Positions 33,939-41,856 of a DNA stretch of 64,000 nucleotides are shown here, in pieces (within the stretch, counting starts at the first letter, position 1; every line of letters begins with the position of its first letter). Source of the stretch: Candidatus Proelusimicrobium tauri (lineage in GTDB: Bacteria > Elusimicrobiota > Elusimicrobia > Elusimicrobiales > Elusimicrobiaceae). The stretch is taken from contig DBYY01000004.1 of the NCBI GenBank assembly GCA_002311025.1, positions 1-64,000 of the forward strand. Direction: 5' to 3'. A model generated the notes under the pieces. The model did no database searches, had not been told where the DNA came from, and was given only the letters and a program-made list of their open reading frames with translations. The translations under genes were made by a program, and so were the position numbers.

Positions 33939-36482
33939 TTAATTTTCCCACCTTACGTGAATAGGTGTGAAGGGATGGGGGATATTTTTATTGAAAGGAA
34001 TAACCCTCATCGCATAATCGCGACGGCCGCTGAGTTCCGGTCTAATTTCTACTTCATAGATATAGGTATTACCTTCTTTAGTTTTAAAGGTCATTTCTGT
34101 ATCTTTCATACTTTCAAAAGCACCGCCAAGGCCTCTTAAACCGAGTTGCAGTTGAACAACCACATCTTCGGGCTTTAAATTACCCAAAGTAACTCTTGCG
34201 GTAAATTTCAAAGTTTCGCCTACAAGCACATTTCTGTCTATATTGCCTGTTGTATCTTCAATAGAAACTCTTGACCAATTTGCGTCAATTTCGGTTCTCC
34301 ATTTAGCAAGGGCTGCAGTATTGCCTTTGGTATTTAAGATATTGCCGTAATAATGGGCTTTTGTATAGAAACGGTCATAATACTCTTGTACCATTCTGTT
34401 TGTATTAAAGAAAGGAACAATAGTAGCAATGGAAGTTTTCATTTTTTCTATCCATTTTGTCGGCAAATTATCTTTATTTCTGTCATAGTAAATCGGAGCA
34501 ATTTCCTGTTCAATTAAGTTATAAAGTGCTTGGGATTCGACTTCATCTCTTTCGGTATCATTTTTATAACTTTGTGCGCCTACAATAGACCAACTGAAAT
34601 CACAAGGACCTACCTCATCCCACCAGCCGTCTAAAATAGAAAGTGCCAAAGCACCGTTTAAAGCCGCTTTCATACCGCTTGTGCCGGATGCTTCCATCGG
34701 GCGAACAGGGTTGTTAAGCCAAACGTCCACGCCTTGTACCATATATCTTGCAAGGTTCATATTATAATCTTCGGCAAAGACAATTTTGCCCTTAAAACGA
34801 GGGTCTTGCATAATATTGAAAATTTGCTTAATAAATTCTTTACCGGCGGTATCTGCGGGGTGTGCTTTACCGGCAAAAATAAATTGAACCGGTCTTTGCG
34901 GATTATTTACGATTTCGGAAAGACGGTTTAAATCTTTAAAAAGCAAGGTTGCTCTTTTATAAGTAGCAAATCTTCTTGCAAAACCGATAGTCAAAATATC
35001 TTGTTTCAAAATATGTCCGGCACTTCTTGAGAAGTTAGAAGATAATCTCCTTGACTGAGCGATGGCTTTGCTTCTGATATGGTTGATAAGTTTCTCTTTT
35101 CTTACAGAGTGAGTTTTCCAAAGTTCATTATCAGGAATATCTTTTACTTTATTCCATTGGCTTTGTTCAAAGCGGGTCATATCGTCATTGCCACCGTAAA
35201 CATATTTTTTATAAAGTTCACTTGCTTCGTGGCTGACCCAACTTGGCATATGGACGCCGTTTGTAATACTTGTTATAGGCACTTCGTTTACATTAAGACC
35301 GGGCCAAATGTTTTTCCACATTTCTCTTGATACAACACCGTGTAATTTTGCAACACCGTTTAAATAAGCGGATAATTTTAAAGCAAAAACAGTCATACAG
35401 AACATCGGAGATTGCGGGGTTTCTTTACCTAAATCCAAAAATGCGTCCCAACCGATACCGAGTTGCGCTACATAAGGTTCCATAAACTTTTTAACTAAAT
35501 TAAAATCAAAATGTTCATTACCTGCAATAACGGGAGTGTGAGTCGTAAAAACGGAAGTCGCCCAAACAATTTCTCTTGCTTCTTCAAAGGAAATTTTCTT
35601 TTCCTGCATAATATCAATTATACGTTGGCAAAGTAAAAAAGCGGAATGACCTTCGTTGATATGATAAACGCTTGGGTTCATACCCATACTTTTTAAGGCT
35701 TTTACGCCGCCGATACCCAAAATGATTTCCTGTTTGATTCTGTTTTCTCTGTCACCGCCGTAAAGTTGTTCGGTAATAGTTCTATGGGCGGGAGCATTTT
35801 CGGGCAAGTTGGTATCTAAAAGATAAAGGGAAGTTCTGCCTACCGGCACGCGCCAAACCATTGCTTTAACAATTTCTCTGCCTAAAGGAATATCTACGGT
35901 TAAATTACTACCGTCTTGATTACGTACGGCTTCAACGGACATGTGCGCCCAGTCATTTTCCGGATATTCTTCGCCTTGCCAACCGTCTTTATTTAAGACT
36001 TGTTTTACATAACCTTTTTGGTAAAATAAACCAACACCGATTAAAGGTAAACCAAGGTCGCTTGAACTTTTAATATGGTCGCCTGAAAGCATACCAAGAC
36101 CGCCTGAATAAATAGGCAATCCTTCGCCGATACCGTATTCCATAGAGAAATAAGCGGTAAGGAAATTTTCCTTTCCTGCGCCTTTATTTTGGTTGAACCA
36201 AGTATCTTTGTTGTTTTGATAATTACGGTATAATTTTTCCACAAAATTTAAGTGGTCAATAAAATCTTTATCGCGGCTTAACTCTTCAAGGCGTTTTTGG
36301 GAAACGCTTGCCATAAGCCATTTCGGTGTTCTTTGGGATTCTTCCCATAATTTTTCATCTATTTTAAGAAATAAGGTTATTGCCGGCCAGTTCCAAGCAA
36401 ACCACATATTATTTGAAAGTTCTTCCAGAAATTTCATATTTTCCGGTAAATTCGGTGTAACTTTGAAGGAATGTATTTTCAT
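33939..36482 (-). CDS. glgP: Alpha-glucan (glycogen) phosphorylase
   Basis: 847 aa, GT35. It has the DUF3417 N-terminal region (NMWFAWNWPAITLF near 25-38) of the GlgP subfamily found in many anaerobes and archaea. AYFSMEYGIGEGLPIYSGGL near 109-128 belongs to the active site. PLP is bound by K605 in EASGTSGMKAALNG. It releases glucose-1-phosphate from glycogen-like glucan. A C-terminal beta-sandwich region (about 740-847) has no call. GGGGAG precedes the ATG, and minus-strand TATAAT (36506-36501) gives a leader of only about 12 bases. No glycogen synthase is in the window. Confidence 0.94.
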   Translation of the reverse strand: MKIHSFKVTPNLPENMKFLEELSNNMWFAWNWPAITLFLKIDEKLWEESQRTPKWLMASVSQKRLEELSRDKDFIDHLNFVEKLYRNYQNNKDTWFNQNKGAGKENFLTAYFSMEYGIGEGLPIYSGGLGMLSGDHIKSSSDLGLPLIGVGLFYQKGYVKQVLNKDGWQGEEYPENDWAHMSVEAVRNQDGSNLTVDIPLGREIVKAMVWRVPVGRTSLYLLDTNLPENAPAHRTITEQLYGGDRENRIKQEIILGIGGVKALKSMGMNPSVYHINEGHSAFLLCQRIIDIMQEKKISFEEAREIVWATSVFTTHTPVIAGNEHFDFNLVKKFMEPYVAQLGIGWDAFLDLGKETPQSPMFCMTVFALKLSAYLNGVAKLHGVVSREMWKNIWPGLNVNEVPITSITNGVHMPSWVSHEASELYKKYVYGGNDDMTRFEQSQWNKVKDIPDNELWKTHSVRKEKLINHIRSKAIAQSRRLSSNFSRSAGHILKQDILTIGFARRFATYKRATLLFKDLNRLSEIVNNPQRPVQFIFAGKAHPADTAGKEFIKQIFNIMQDPRFKGKIVFAEDYNMNLARYMVQGVDVWLNNPVRPMEASGTSGMKAALNGALALSILDGWWDEVGPCDFSWSIVGAQSYKNDTERDEVESQALYNLIEQEIAPIYYDRNKDNLPTKWIEKMKTSIATIVPFFNTNRMVQEYYDRFYTKAHYYGNILNTKGNTAALAKWRTEIDANWSRVSIEDTTGNIDRNVLVGETLKFTARVTLGNLKPEDVVVQLQLGLRGLGGAFESMKDTEMTFKTKEGNTYIYEVEIRPELSGRRDYAMRVIPFNKNIPHPFTPIHVRWEN

Positions 36483-36542
36483 TTTTTCTCCCCTAATAGT
36501 ATTATAAATATAGTATATAAAATAATGAGATTCTTTGCCTTA

Positions 36543-36941
36543 TTACTTGTTTTTGTTCGCTCTTTCTTTAAGTTTTGCGGCTTTCCATTGGGCAAGGGCC
36601 TCTTCGGGTGTGCTTGCTTTTGCATCACCGAAAACATGCGGGTGGCGTGTAATAAGTTTCTTATTTAAGCCGTCAAGAACATCTTGAAGAGTAAAGCGTT
36701 TTTCTTCTTCGGCTATTAAAGCGTGGAAAAACCCTTGTAAAAGCAAATCGCCAAGTTCTTCTTTTAAATTTTCGTCGTCTTGTTTTTCTATGGCGTTAAT
36801 AACTTCTTGGCTTTCTTCTCTTAAGCATTTAATTAAACTTTGGTGAGTTTGGGCTTTATCCCAAGGGCAGCCGTTAGGACCTCTTAAGGCCTTTAATGTT
36901 TTGATAAGGTCATTAAAAGATTTTTCAATTTCATTAGACAT
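36543..36941 (-). CDS. mazG: MazG-type nucleoside triphosphate pyrophosphohydrolase, single domain
   Basis: 132 aa. The MazG fold with EESQEV (E42, E43, E46) and EELGDL (E62, D65), the four-acid Mg2+ site in EExxE-ExxD spacing, plus RGPNGCPWDKAQTHQSL at 20-36. E. coli MazG has two such domains in about 260 aa; this is one. Likely a house-cleaning NTP hydrolase. It starts 2 bp after the metallophosphatase stop. Confidence 0.92.
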   Translation of the reverse strand: MSNEIEKSFNDLIKTLKALRGPNGCPWDKAQTHQSLIKCLREESQEVINAIEKQDDENLKEELGDLLLQGFFHALIAEEEKRFTLQDVLDGLNKKLITRHPHVFGDAKASTPEEALAQWKAAKLKERANKNK

Positions 36942-36943
36942 TT

Positions 36944-37738
36944 TTATTCCTCTATTTTTACTACTTCGTAATTGGTATTTTTGAATTTAATATATTCAAA
37001 GGTGCCTTCAAAAACTCTTGGCATACCCACATCAACACAAGTAATTTTTTTATCCTTGCTGATTAAGATTTTAGGTACCATAGTATGCCCGACTATTTGT
37101 TTGAAAGGGCAAGAGGAGTGGCTTTCCAAAAGTTCATTTATATCCGCCCAAAAAATACCTGCAAATGGGTTAATGCCGCCTCTTGTTTGACTTATATAGA
37201 ATATAGGATGGGTAAAGTCATCTTTTTTAACACTTTCAAGTAAAATTTCATTTAATAATTTTGCGAAACTTTGCGGAGTAACTTTTGCGGGTAAATCTTT
37301 TTTTAGCACATTAAATAAAGCATCGCAACAACCCGCATGGGTAAATAAATAACCTCTGCCTGCCCAAGCGGCTTGTATTTTACCGCACAAAATATCGCCT
37401 ATTAATTTAGTTCTAAAAGGTTCTATTTCCCAATAAGGCATAGAGGTAACAAAATAATTTTTTCTTAAAATTTCAAGTTCGTGATTACCAAGCAAACGTA
37501 TAACTTGTCCTTTTTCTTTTTTTGCCTGCGCTTGTAGTAAATCAAGCAGCATATCAATGGCTTTATGATCTTGTCCGCGGTCGATAATATCGCCCATTTG
37601 TATAAGAACAGTGTTTTTGCCGGTCCAAATTAATTCCGGGTTAATTAAACCCGCATGAATTAGAACTGCCGATAGAGAATGATAAAAACCGTGTGCATCG
37701 CTTAATACCATAAGCGGCTTGAGAGTAGATTTTGCCAT
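36944..37738 (-). CDS. PPP-type metallophosphatase (calcineurin-like)
   Basis: 264 aa from the ATG at 37738. A GTG at 37753 is in frame but lies upstream of the inferred transcription start. Metallophosphatase motifs in order: D14-x-H16 in LSDAHG, GDIIDRG at 49-55, GNHE at 84-87, and later IVGHTMVP and VDVG. This is the order of PPP-family (protein phosphatase or Ap4A-hydrolase-like) enzymes. Operon with mazG: both may act on nucleotide damage or signalling, though the substrate is not known. Confidence 0.88.
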   Translation of the reverse strand: MAKSTLKPLMVLSDAHGFYHSLSAVLIHAGLINPELIWTGKNTVLIQMGDIIDRGQDHKAIDMLLDLLQAQAKKEKGQVIRLLGNHELEILRKNYFVTSMPYWEIEPFRTKLIGDILCGKIQAAWAGRGYLFTHAGCCDALFNVLKKDLPAKVTPQSFAKLLNEILLESVKKDDFTHPIFYISQTRGGINPFAGIFWADINELLESHSSCPFKQIVGHTMVPKILISKDKKITCVDVGMPRVFEGTFEYIKFKNTNYEVVKIEE

Positions 37739-37765
37739 ACATAAATTATACACTATAATAAGATG
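37739..37765. promoter_or_regulatory. Compact divergent leaderless promoter
   Basis: Minus-strand TATAAT (37750-37745) ends six bases before the phosphatase ATG at 37738. Plus-strand TATAAT (37754-37759) ends six bases before the ATG at 37766, with TTGCCA (37732-37737) as a -35 at 16 bases. Both mRNAs would start at the start codon, and there is no Shine-Dalgarno on either side. Confidence 0.6.
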
Positions 37766-39709
37766 ATGATAAATAACTTTTACAAGGCAAAGAAAGAAAT
37801 TGCAGACTTACTTGGTCCTCAAAATGTTTTTTGCGATTCCATAAGTCTTTTATTAAACGGTTTTGACGGCAGTCCGGTAAAAAGCGTGCCACAGGCTGTT
37901 TTAAATATAACGGAAGCAGAAAAACTTTGGCCTCTTATTAATCTTTTAATACGTTATAGAATACCTTATACGGCGCGTTCCTGCGGAACTAATCATGACG
38001 GCGCAGCCGTGCCTTTAAAAGGCGGGGTAATACTAAATTTAAAACCTTTAAATAAAATAGAAAAAATAGATACTAAAAAAGGCATAGTGGTTGTTCAATG
38101 CGGAGTTTTAAACGGCGATTTACAAGAGGCACTTTTTGAAAAGGGGTTTTTCTTCGCCGGTGATCCCGCGTCAAGTGCTTTTTGCTCTATCGGGGCCAAT
38201 GCTTCTTTAAATTCCGGTGGTGCAAAAACTTTGAAATACGGTTCGACTTTAGCAAATGTTTTAGCGGCAGATTTAATAACTGCACAAGGTGCCTTAATGC
38301 ATTTAGAGCGTGGTTTTCAAGGACCGGATTTGCTTTCTTTCCTTTTAAAATCGGAAGGCACTCTTTGCGTAATATCCCGTCTGTGGTTAAAGATATTACC
38401 TTTGCCTAAAAACAAAATAACTTTACAGGTTGATTTTAAAACTTTAGAACAGGCAATGACAAGTGTCGAAAAAATTATTGCTTCAGGAATAGTGCCCAGT
38501 GCTTTAGAAGCCTTAGATGAAGTTTCTTTAAACACTTGTGGCAAGGAAGCCTCTTTGCTAATAGAAATAGAAGAAGATGCCTACCTAGATAAAATTAAAA
38601 AAATCTGCAAGGAAAACGGTGTTACAGATTTTATAGTAGCCGAGCAAAAACAAGCCCAAGAACTTTGGGCAAGGCGCAAAACTGCGTGTAGCGCGCTTGC
38701 CCGTTTAAATAAAACAATTATTTCTTTAGATCCTTGTGTCGCCAGAAGTGATTTGACTTTGGCTATTAAACAAATTAAAAAGATTTTGGCCGATTATCAA
38801 ATACAAGCAGGAATAGTCTTTCACGCAGGCGACGGTAATATCCACCCTAATATAGTGTTTGATTCTTCCAATTTATATCTTAATACACAAATCAACAAAG
38901 CAACAAAAGAGATATATAAATTCATTTCTTCTATCGGCGGAAGTATCAGCGCAGAACACGGCATAGGTATAGAAAAACGCTCTGCTATGGCTTTAATGTA
39001 TGATGAAAAAACTTTAAATCTTATGCGCCAAATCAAAAAGACTTTAGACCCTTTAAATTTGGCAAATCCGGATAAAATTTTGCCTTTGGCAACATCAAGT
39101 AGTAAAGAACCCTATCAGGCAAAACAACAAAACATTATCGCTTTACAGGAAAAAGTGACACAGGCAAAAGAATTAAAAATAACTGAAAGTTTACTTTCGC
39201 AAGCAAAAGAAATTATTGAACTGGATAAGAAAAATTGGCTTGTAAAAGTGCAGGCTGGTTGCCTTGTCAGCGAACTTGAGAGTTTTCTAAATAAACATAA
39301 TATGAGTTTGCCCATAGACTCTGCCTTTAAAGGAACTGTCGGCAAGGCTTTTGCCGACGGCAGTTTTAAAACTATGGCAGATTATGTAACGGAACTTGAA
39401 TTTATTTTACCTAGTGGCGAAATTTATAATATCGGCGGCAAAATGCTTAAAAATGTTGCCGGTTATGATTTAATAAGATTTTTATGTGGCTCTTGCGGTG
39501 CTTATGCTTTAATAACGGCTTTAACTATAAGAGTTTTTGCCAAAGGCACAAAAGAACCTTTAAAAGCAAATATACAAGGTTCTTTTAGGCCGGCAACTAT
39601 TCACACCGCTTTAAAAAAGATTTTTGACCCTTCAAACAAATTTAATAAATTAGAGGATTTTTATGTCTTTGAACTTAAAAAACAACCCGTTGAAAAGCCA
39701 AGATTTTAG
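37766..39709 (+). CDS. GlcD-GlcE fusion, FAD-linked 2-hydroxyacid oxidase
   Basis: 647 aa from ATG 37766 (a second ATG lies 3 bases upstream). Residues about 35-180 are an FAD_binding_4 domain (TARSCGTNHDGAAVPLKGG), about 205-455 a FAD-oxidase C domain (FHAGDGNIHPN, ISAEHGIGIEKR), as in GlcD. Residues about 470-620 are a second FAD_binding_4 domain with GGKMLKNVAGYDLIRFLCGS, typical of GlcE. GlcD, GlcE and GlcF are usually separate subunits of glycolate oxidase; here D and E are joined. The 2-hydroxyacid may be glycolate or D-lactate. The last 47 bases overlap the glcF-like gene. Confidence 0.85.
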   Translation: MINNFYKAKKEIADLLGPQNVFCDSISLLLNGFDGSPVKSVPQAVLNITEAEKLWPLINLLIRYRIPYTARSCGTNHDGAAVPLKGGVILNLKPLNKIEKIDTKKGIVVVQCGVLNGDLQEALFEKGFFFAGDPASSAFCSIGANASLNSGGAKTLKYGSTLANVLAADLITAQGALMHLERGFQGPDLLSFLLKSEGTLCVISRLWLKILPLPKNKITLQVDFKTLEQAMTSVEKIIASGIVPSALEALDEVSLNTCGKEASLLIEIEEDAYLDKIKKICKENGVTDFIVAEQKQAQELWARRKTACSALARLNKTIISLDPCVARSDLTLAIKQIKKILADYQIQAGIVFHAGDGNIHPNIVFDSSNLYLNTQINKATKEIYKFISSIGGSISAEHGIGIEKRSAMALMYDEKTLNLMRQIKKTLDPLNLANPDKILPLATSSSKEPYQAKQQNIIALQEKVTQAKELKITESLLSQAKEIIELDKKNWLVKVQAGCLVSELESFLNKHNMSLPIDSAFKGTVGKAFADGSFKTMADYVTELEFILPSGEIYNIGGKMLKNVAGYDLIRFLCGSCGAYALITALTIRVFAKGTKEPLKANIQGSFRPATIHTALKKIFDPSNKFNKLEDFYVFELKKQPVEKPRF

Positions 39710-40736
39710 TAAAAATGCTATAACTTTCGCTCGCAGGTATGCTTATCTTAAAGAAGATACCGCGCGTTGCACGCGTTGCGGGGCTTGTTTACAAGGGTGT
39801 ACTTCTTATAAAACGCTTAATATGGAAAATTTTTCTCCGCGTGGGCGCGTTCAATTATTACAATTTCTTTTAGAGCGTAAAATCGACTTAAAGGAAAATG
39901 AAGAAATGCTTTTAAAATGTATTAACTCTTGCGCCCAATGCGGGCAATGCAGTGAGTTTTGCGCCGTAGATTTGAGAATAGATAATTTTATTTTTGATTT
40001 AAAAAGTTTTTTTGCTAAGGCAACTTTTAGGACTAAATATTTCAATTTTTATCACAAATATCCTTCCTTCTTATTCTTTTTCTTTACTTTTTTTAAAAAT
40101 ATTAAACAAGCCAAAAAAGAAGAGACAAAAACTTTGCTTTTAACTTCTAAAGAAGGTTTAAAATTTGCTTCTTCGAGTCTTGCTTCGCTAAGTGATGCAA
40201 GAGTATCAAAACAGTCTGTTTATATAAACGAAGTGCTCTATCAAGGGGATAAGGATATGCTTGCTTTTATCCTTAAAAACTTAAAAAAAGAAATAAATTC
40301 TCTTGGTAAAGTTCGCTTGGTTACGGATAATATTATTATTTGGCGTTTTCTTAAAAAATTTCATAATTTTAAAAAGATTGAGTTACTTTCACCGACGGAT
40401 AAATCTCTCTTACAAAAAAATAATTTTTACGTTATAAACAATAATTCTTTTAAAGAAAAAGAAGAAAATCTTTTCCCCTGTTGCTTAAAGTCTAATTTTT
40501 TTGTAGAGTTTACGCAGAACCTCTTACATACGCCGGCAAATAGGTTTTGGCGTTCTTTATCTTTGGAAGAAGAAAAACTCTTTGCTTCTTCTTTAAAAAA
40601 GTATGAGGGTAAAACTCTTCTTGCGCTTTGCGCGGAAGATAAAGTTTTCTATGATAGACTTAAAAGAAAATACAAAGTAAAATTGGATATTTTTAGTTTG
40701 GCACAGATTATAAATGGAAACGGAAAAACAAAATAA
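39663..40736 (+). CDS. GlcF-like iron-sulphur subunit, C-terminal part degenerate
   Basis: 357 aa. AGAGGA before the ATG supports this start inside the previous gene. Two ferredoxin-like 4Fe-4S motifs: CTRCGACLQGC near 36-46 and CINSCAQCGQCSEFC near 86-100. Full GlcF proteins (about 400 aa) then have two CCG (DUF224) domains; here only a single FPCC trace remains and the rest is Lys/Phe-rich and unconserved. It may still pass electrons from the FAD subunit, but quinone or heterodisulfide-type chemistry through CCG domains looks lost. It overlaps the HD-GYP gene by 23 bp. Confidence 0.78.
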   Translation: MSLNLKNNPLKSQDFSKNAITFARRYAYLKEDTARCTRCGACLQGCTSYKTLNMENFSPRGRVQLLQFLLERKIDLKENEEMLLKCINSCAQCGQCSEFCAVDLRIDNFIFDLKSFFAKATFRTKYFNFYHKYPSFLFFFFTFFKNIKQAKKEETKTLLLTSKEGLKFASSSLASLSDARVSKQSVYINEVLYQGDKDMLAFILKNLKKEINSLGKVRLVTDNIIIWRFLKKFHNFKKIELLSPTDKSLLQKNNFYVINNNSFKEKEENLFPCCLKSNFFVEFTQNLLHTPANRFWRSLSLEEEKLFASSLKKYEGKTLLALCAEDKVFYDRLKRKYKVKLDIFSLAQIINGNGKTK

Positions 40737-41856
40737 TGGCGTATTAGATGCCCAAGAGAAACTAAACTTACTGACTGAGTTCGGAAGGCAGATTTCGCAC
40801 CATAATAGTTTGGATAGTTTGCTCAGTTTAATAACAGAACAAATACAAAAGATTATAGGTGTTAAACGTTGCTTTATTTTTATCAAAGACGACAGCCGCA
40901 ATGAATTTTGGTCTAAAATAGCAAGCGGTAAAGGTTTGAAATATAGCGAAATACATTTGCCTTTGCACGGCAATAATATAGCCTGCGCTGTTGCAAAAAG
41001 CGGGCATACAATAAATATTGCCGATGCTTACAGCGATGAAAGATTTTCTAAAGAACTTGATATTATTACCGGTTTTAAGACGACTTCTCTTTTAGCGGTT
41101 CCTTTAAAAAATAAAGAAGGCAAAGTTATAGGAGTATTTCAACTGAACAATAAAGAAGATAATACGCCTTTTAATTCCCGCGACGAAGGACTTTTAAAAT
41201 TGCTTGCGACACTTGCCGGCGGAAACATTGAAATTGCTGCTCTTTACGAAGAAGTCAAACTTGCTAATCTTGAAACGATTTACCGCCTTGCCGTTGCGGC
41301 GGAATATCGTGACCAATATGATACCAAAACTCACCTTGCTCATATCAGCGCAATTTGCGAAATGATGGCTGTTGAATTAGGATTCTCTTCTTTAGAAGTA
41401 GAACAGATTAAAAATGCAAGTTTGCTGCACGATATAGGAAAAGTTTCTATACCAGACCATATTTTATTAAAACCCGGTAAACTTACCCCGAAAGAATATG
41501 AAATGATGAAACAGCACACAGAGTATAGCGAAAAAATACTTAAAGGCGCTAAATCAAAAATTTTGGAAACGGCTTATAAAATGAGCGTTGCCCACCATGA
41601 AAAGTGGGACGGCACCGGTTACCCTAAGGGGCTAAAAGGGGAAGAAATACCTCTTGAAGCAAGAATCCTTTCCGTAGCGGATGTCTTTGATGCTTTATGT
41701 ATGAAACGTGTTTATAAACAGGCTTGGCAACCGCAAAAAGCCTATGATTATATGGTTTCTAAAGCAGGGATAGATTTTGACCCTAAAGTAGTGGAAGTGT
41801 TTACAAAAGTATTTCCCAAGATTTTGAAACTATACGAAACTAAGGAGGAAAAATGA
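40714..41856 (+). CDS. GAF + HD-GYP domain protein (c-di-GMP phosphodiesterase)
   Basis: 380 aa, no membrane segment. GAF sensor domain at about 28-172, short helix, then HD-GYP at about 190-375: HD at 239-240 in LLHDIGKVSIPDHILLKPG, HH at 294-295 in HHEKWDGTGYPKGLKGEEIP, with the GYP at 302-304. All usual metal ligands are there, so c-di-GMP or a related dinucleotide is probably hydrolysed. The GAF ligand is unknown. Overlaps on both sides (23 bp with glcF-like, 4 bp with hppA) tie it to the same transcript. Confidence 0.93.
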   Translation: METEKQNNGVLDAQEKLNLLTEFGRQISHHNSLDSLLSLITEQIQKIIGVKRCFIFIKDDSRNEFWSKIASGKGLKYSEIHLPLHGNNIACAVAKSGHTINIADAYSDERFSKELDIITGFKTTSLLAVPLKNKEGKVIGVFQLNNKEDNTPFNSRDEGLLKLLATLAGGNIEIAALYEEVKLANLETIYRLAVAAEYRDQYDTKTHLAHISAICEMMAVELGFSSLEVEQIKNASLLHDIGKVSIPDHILLKPGKLTPKEYEMMKQHTEYSEKILKGAKSKILETAYKMSVAHHEKWDGTGYPKGLKGEEIPLEARILSVADVFDALCMKRVYKQAWQPQKAYDYMVSKAGIDFDPKVVEVFTKVFPKILKLYETKEEK

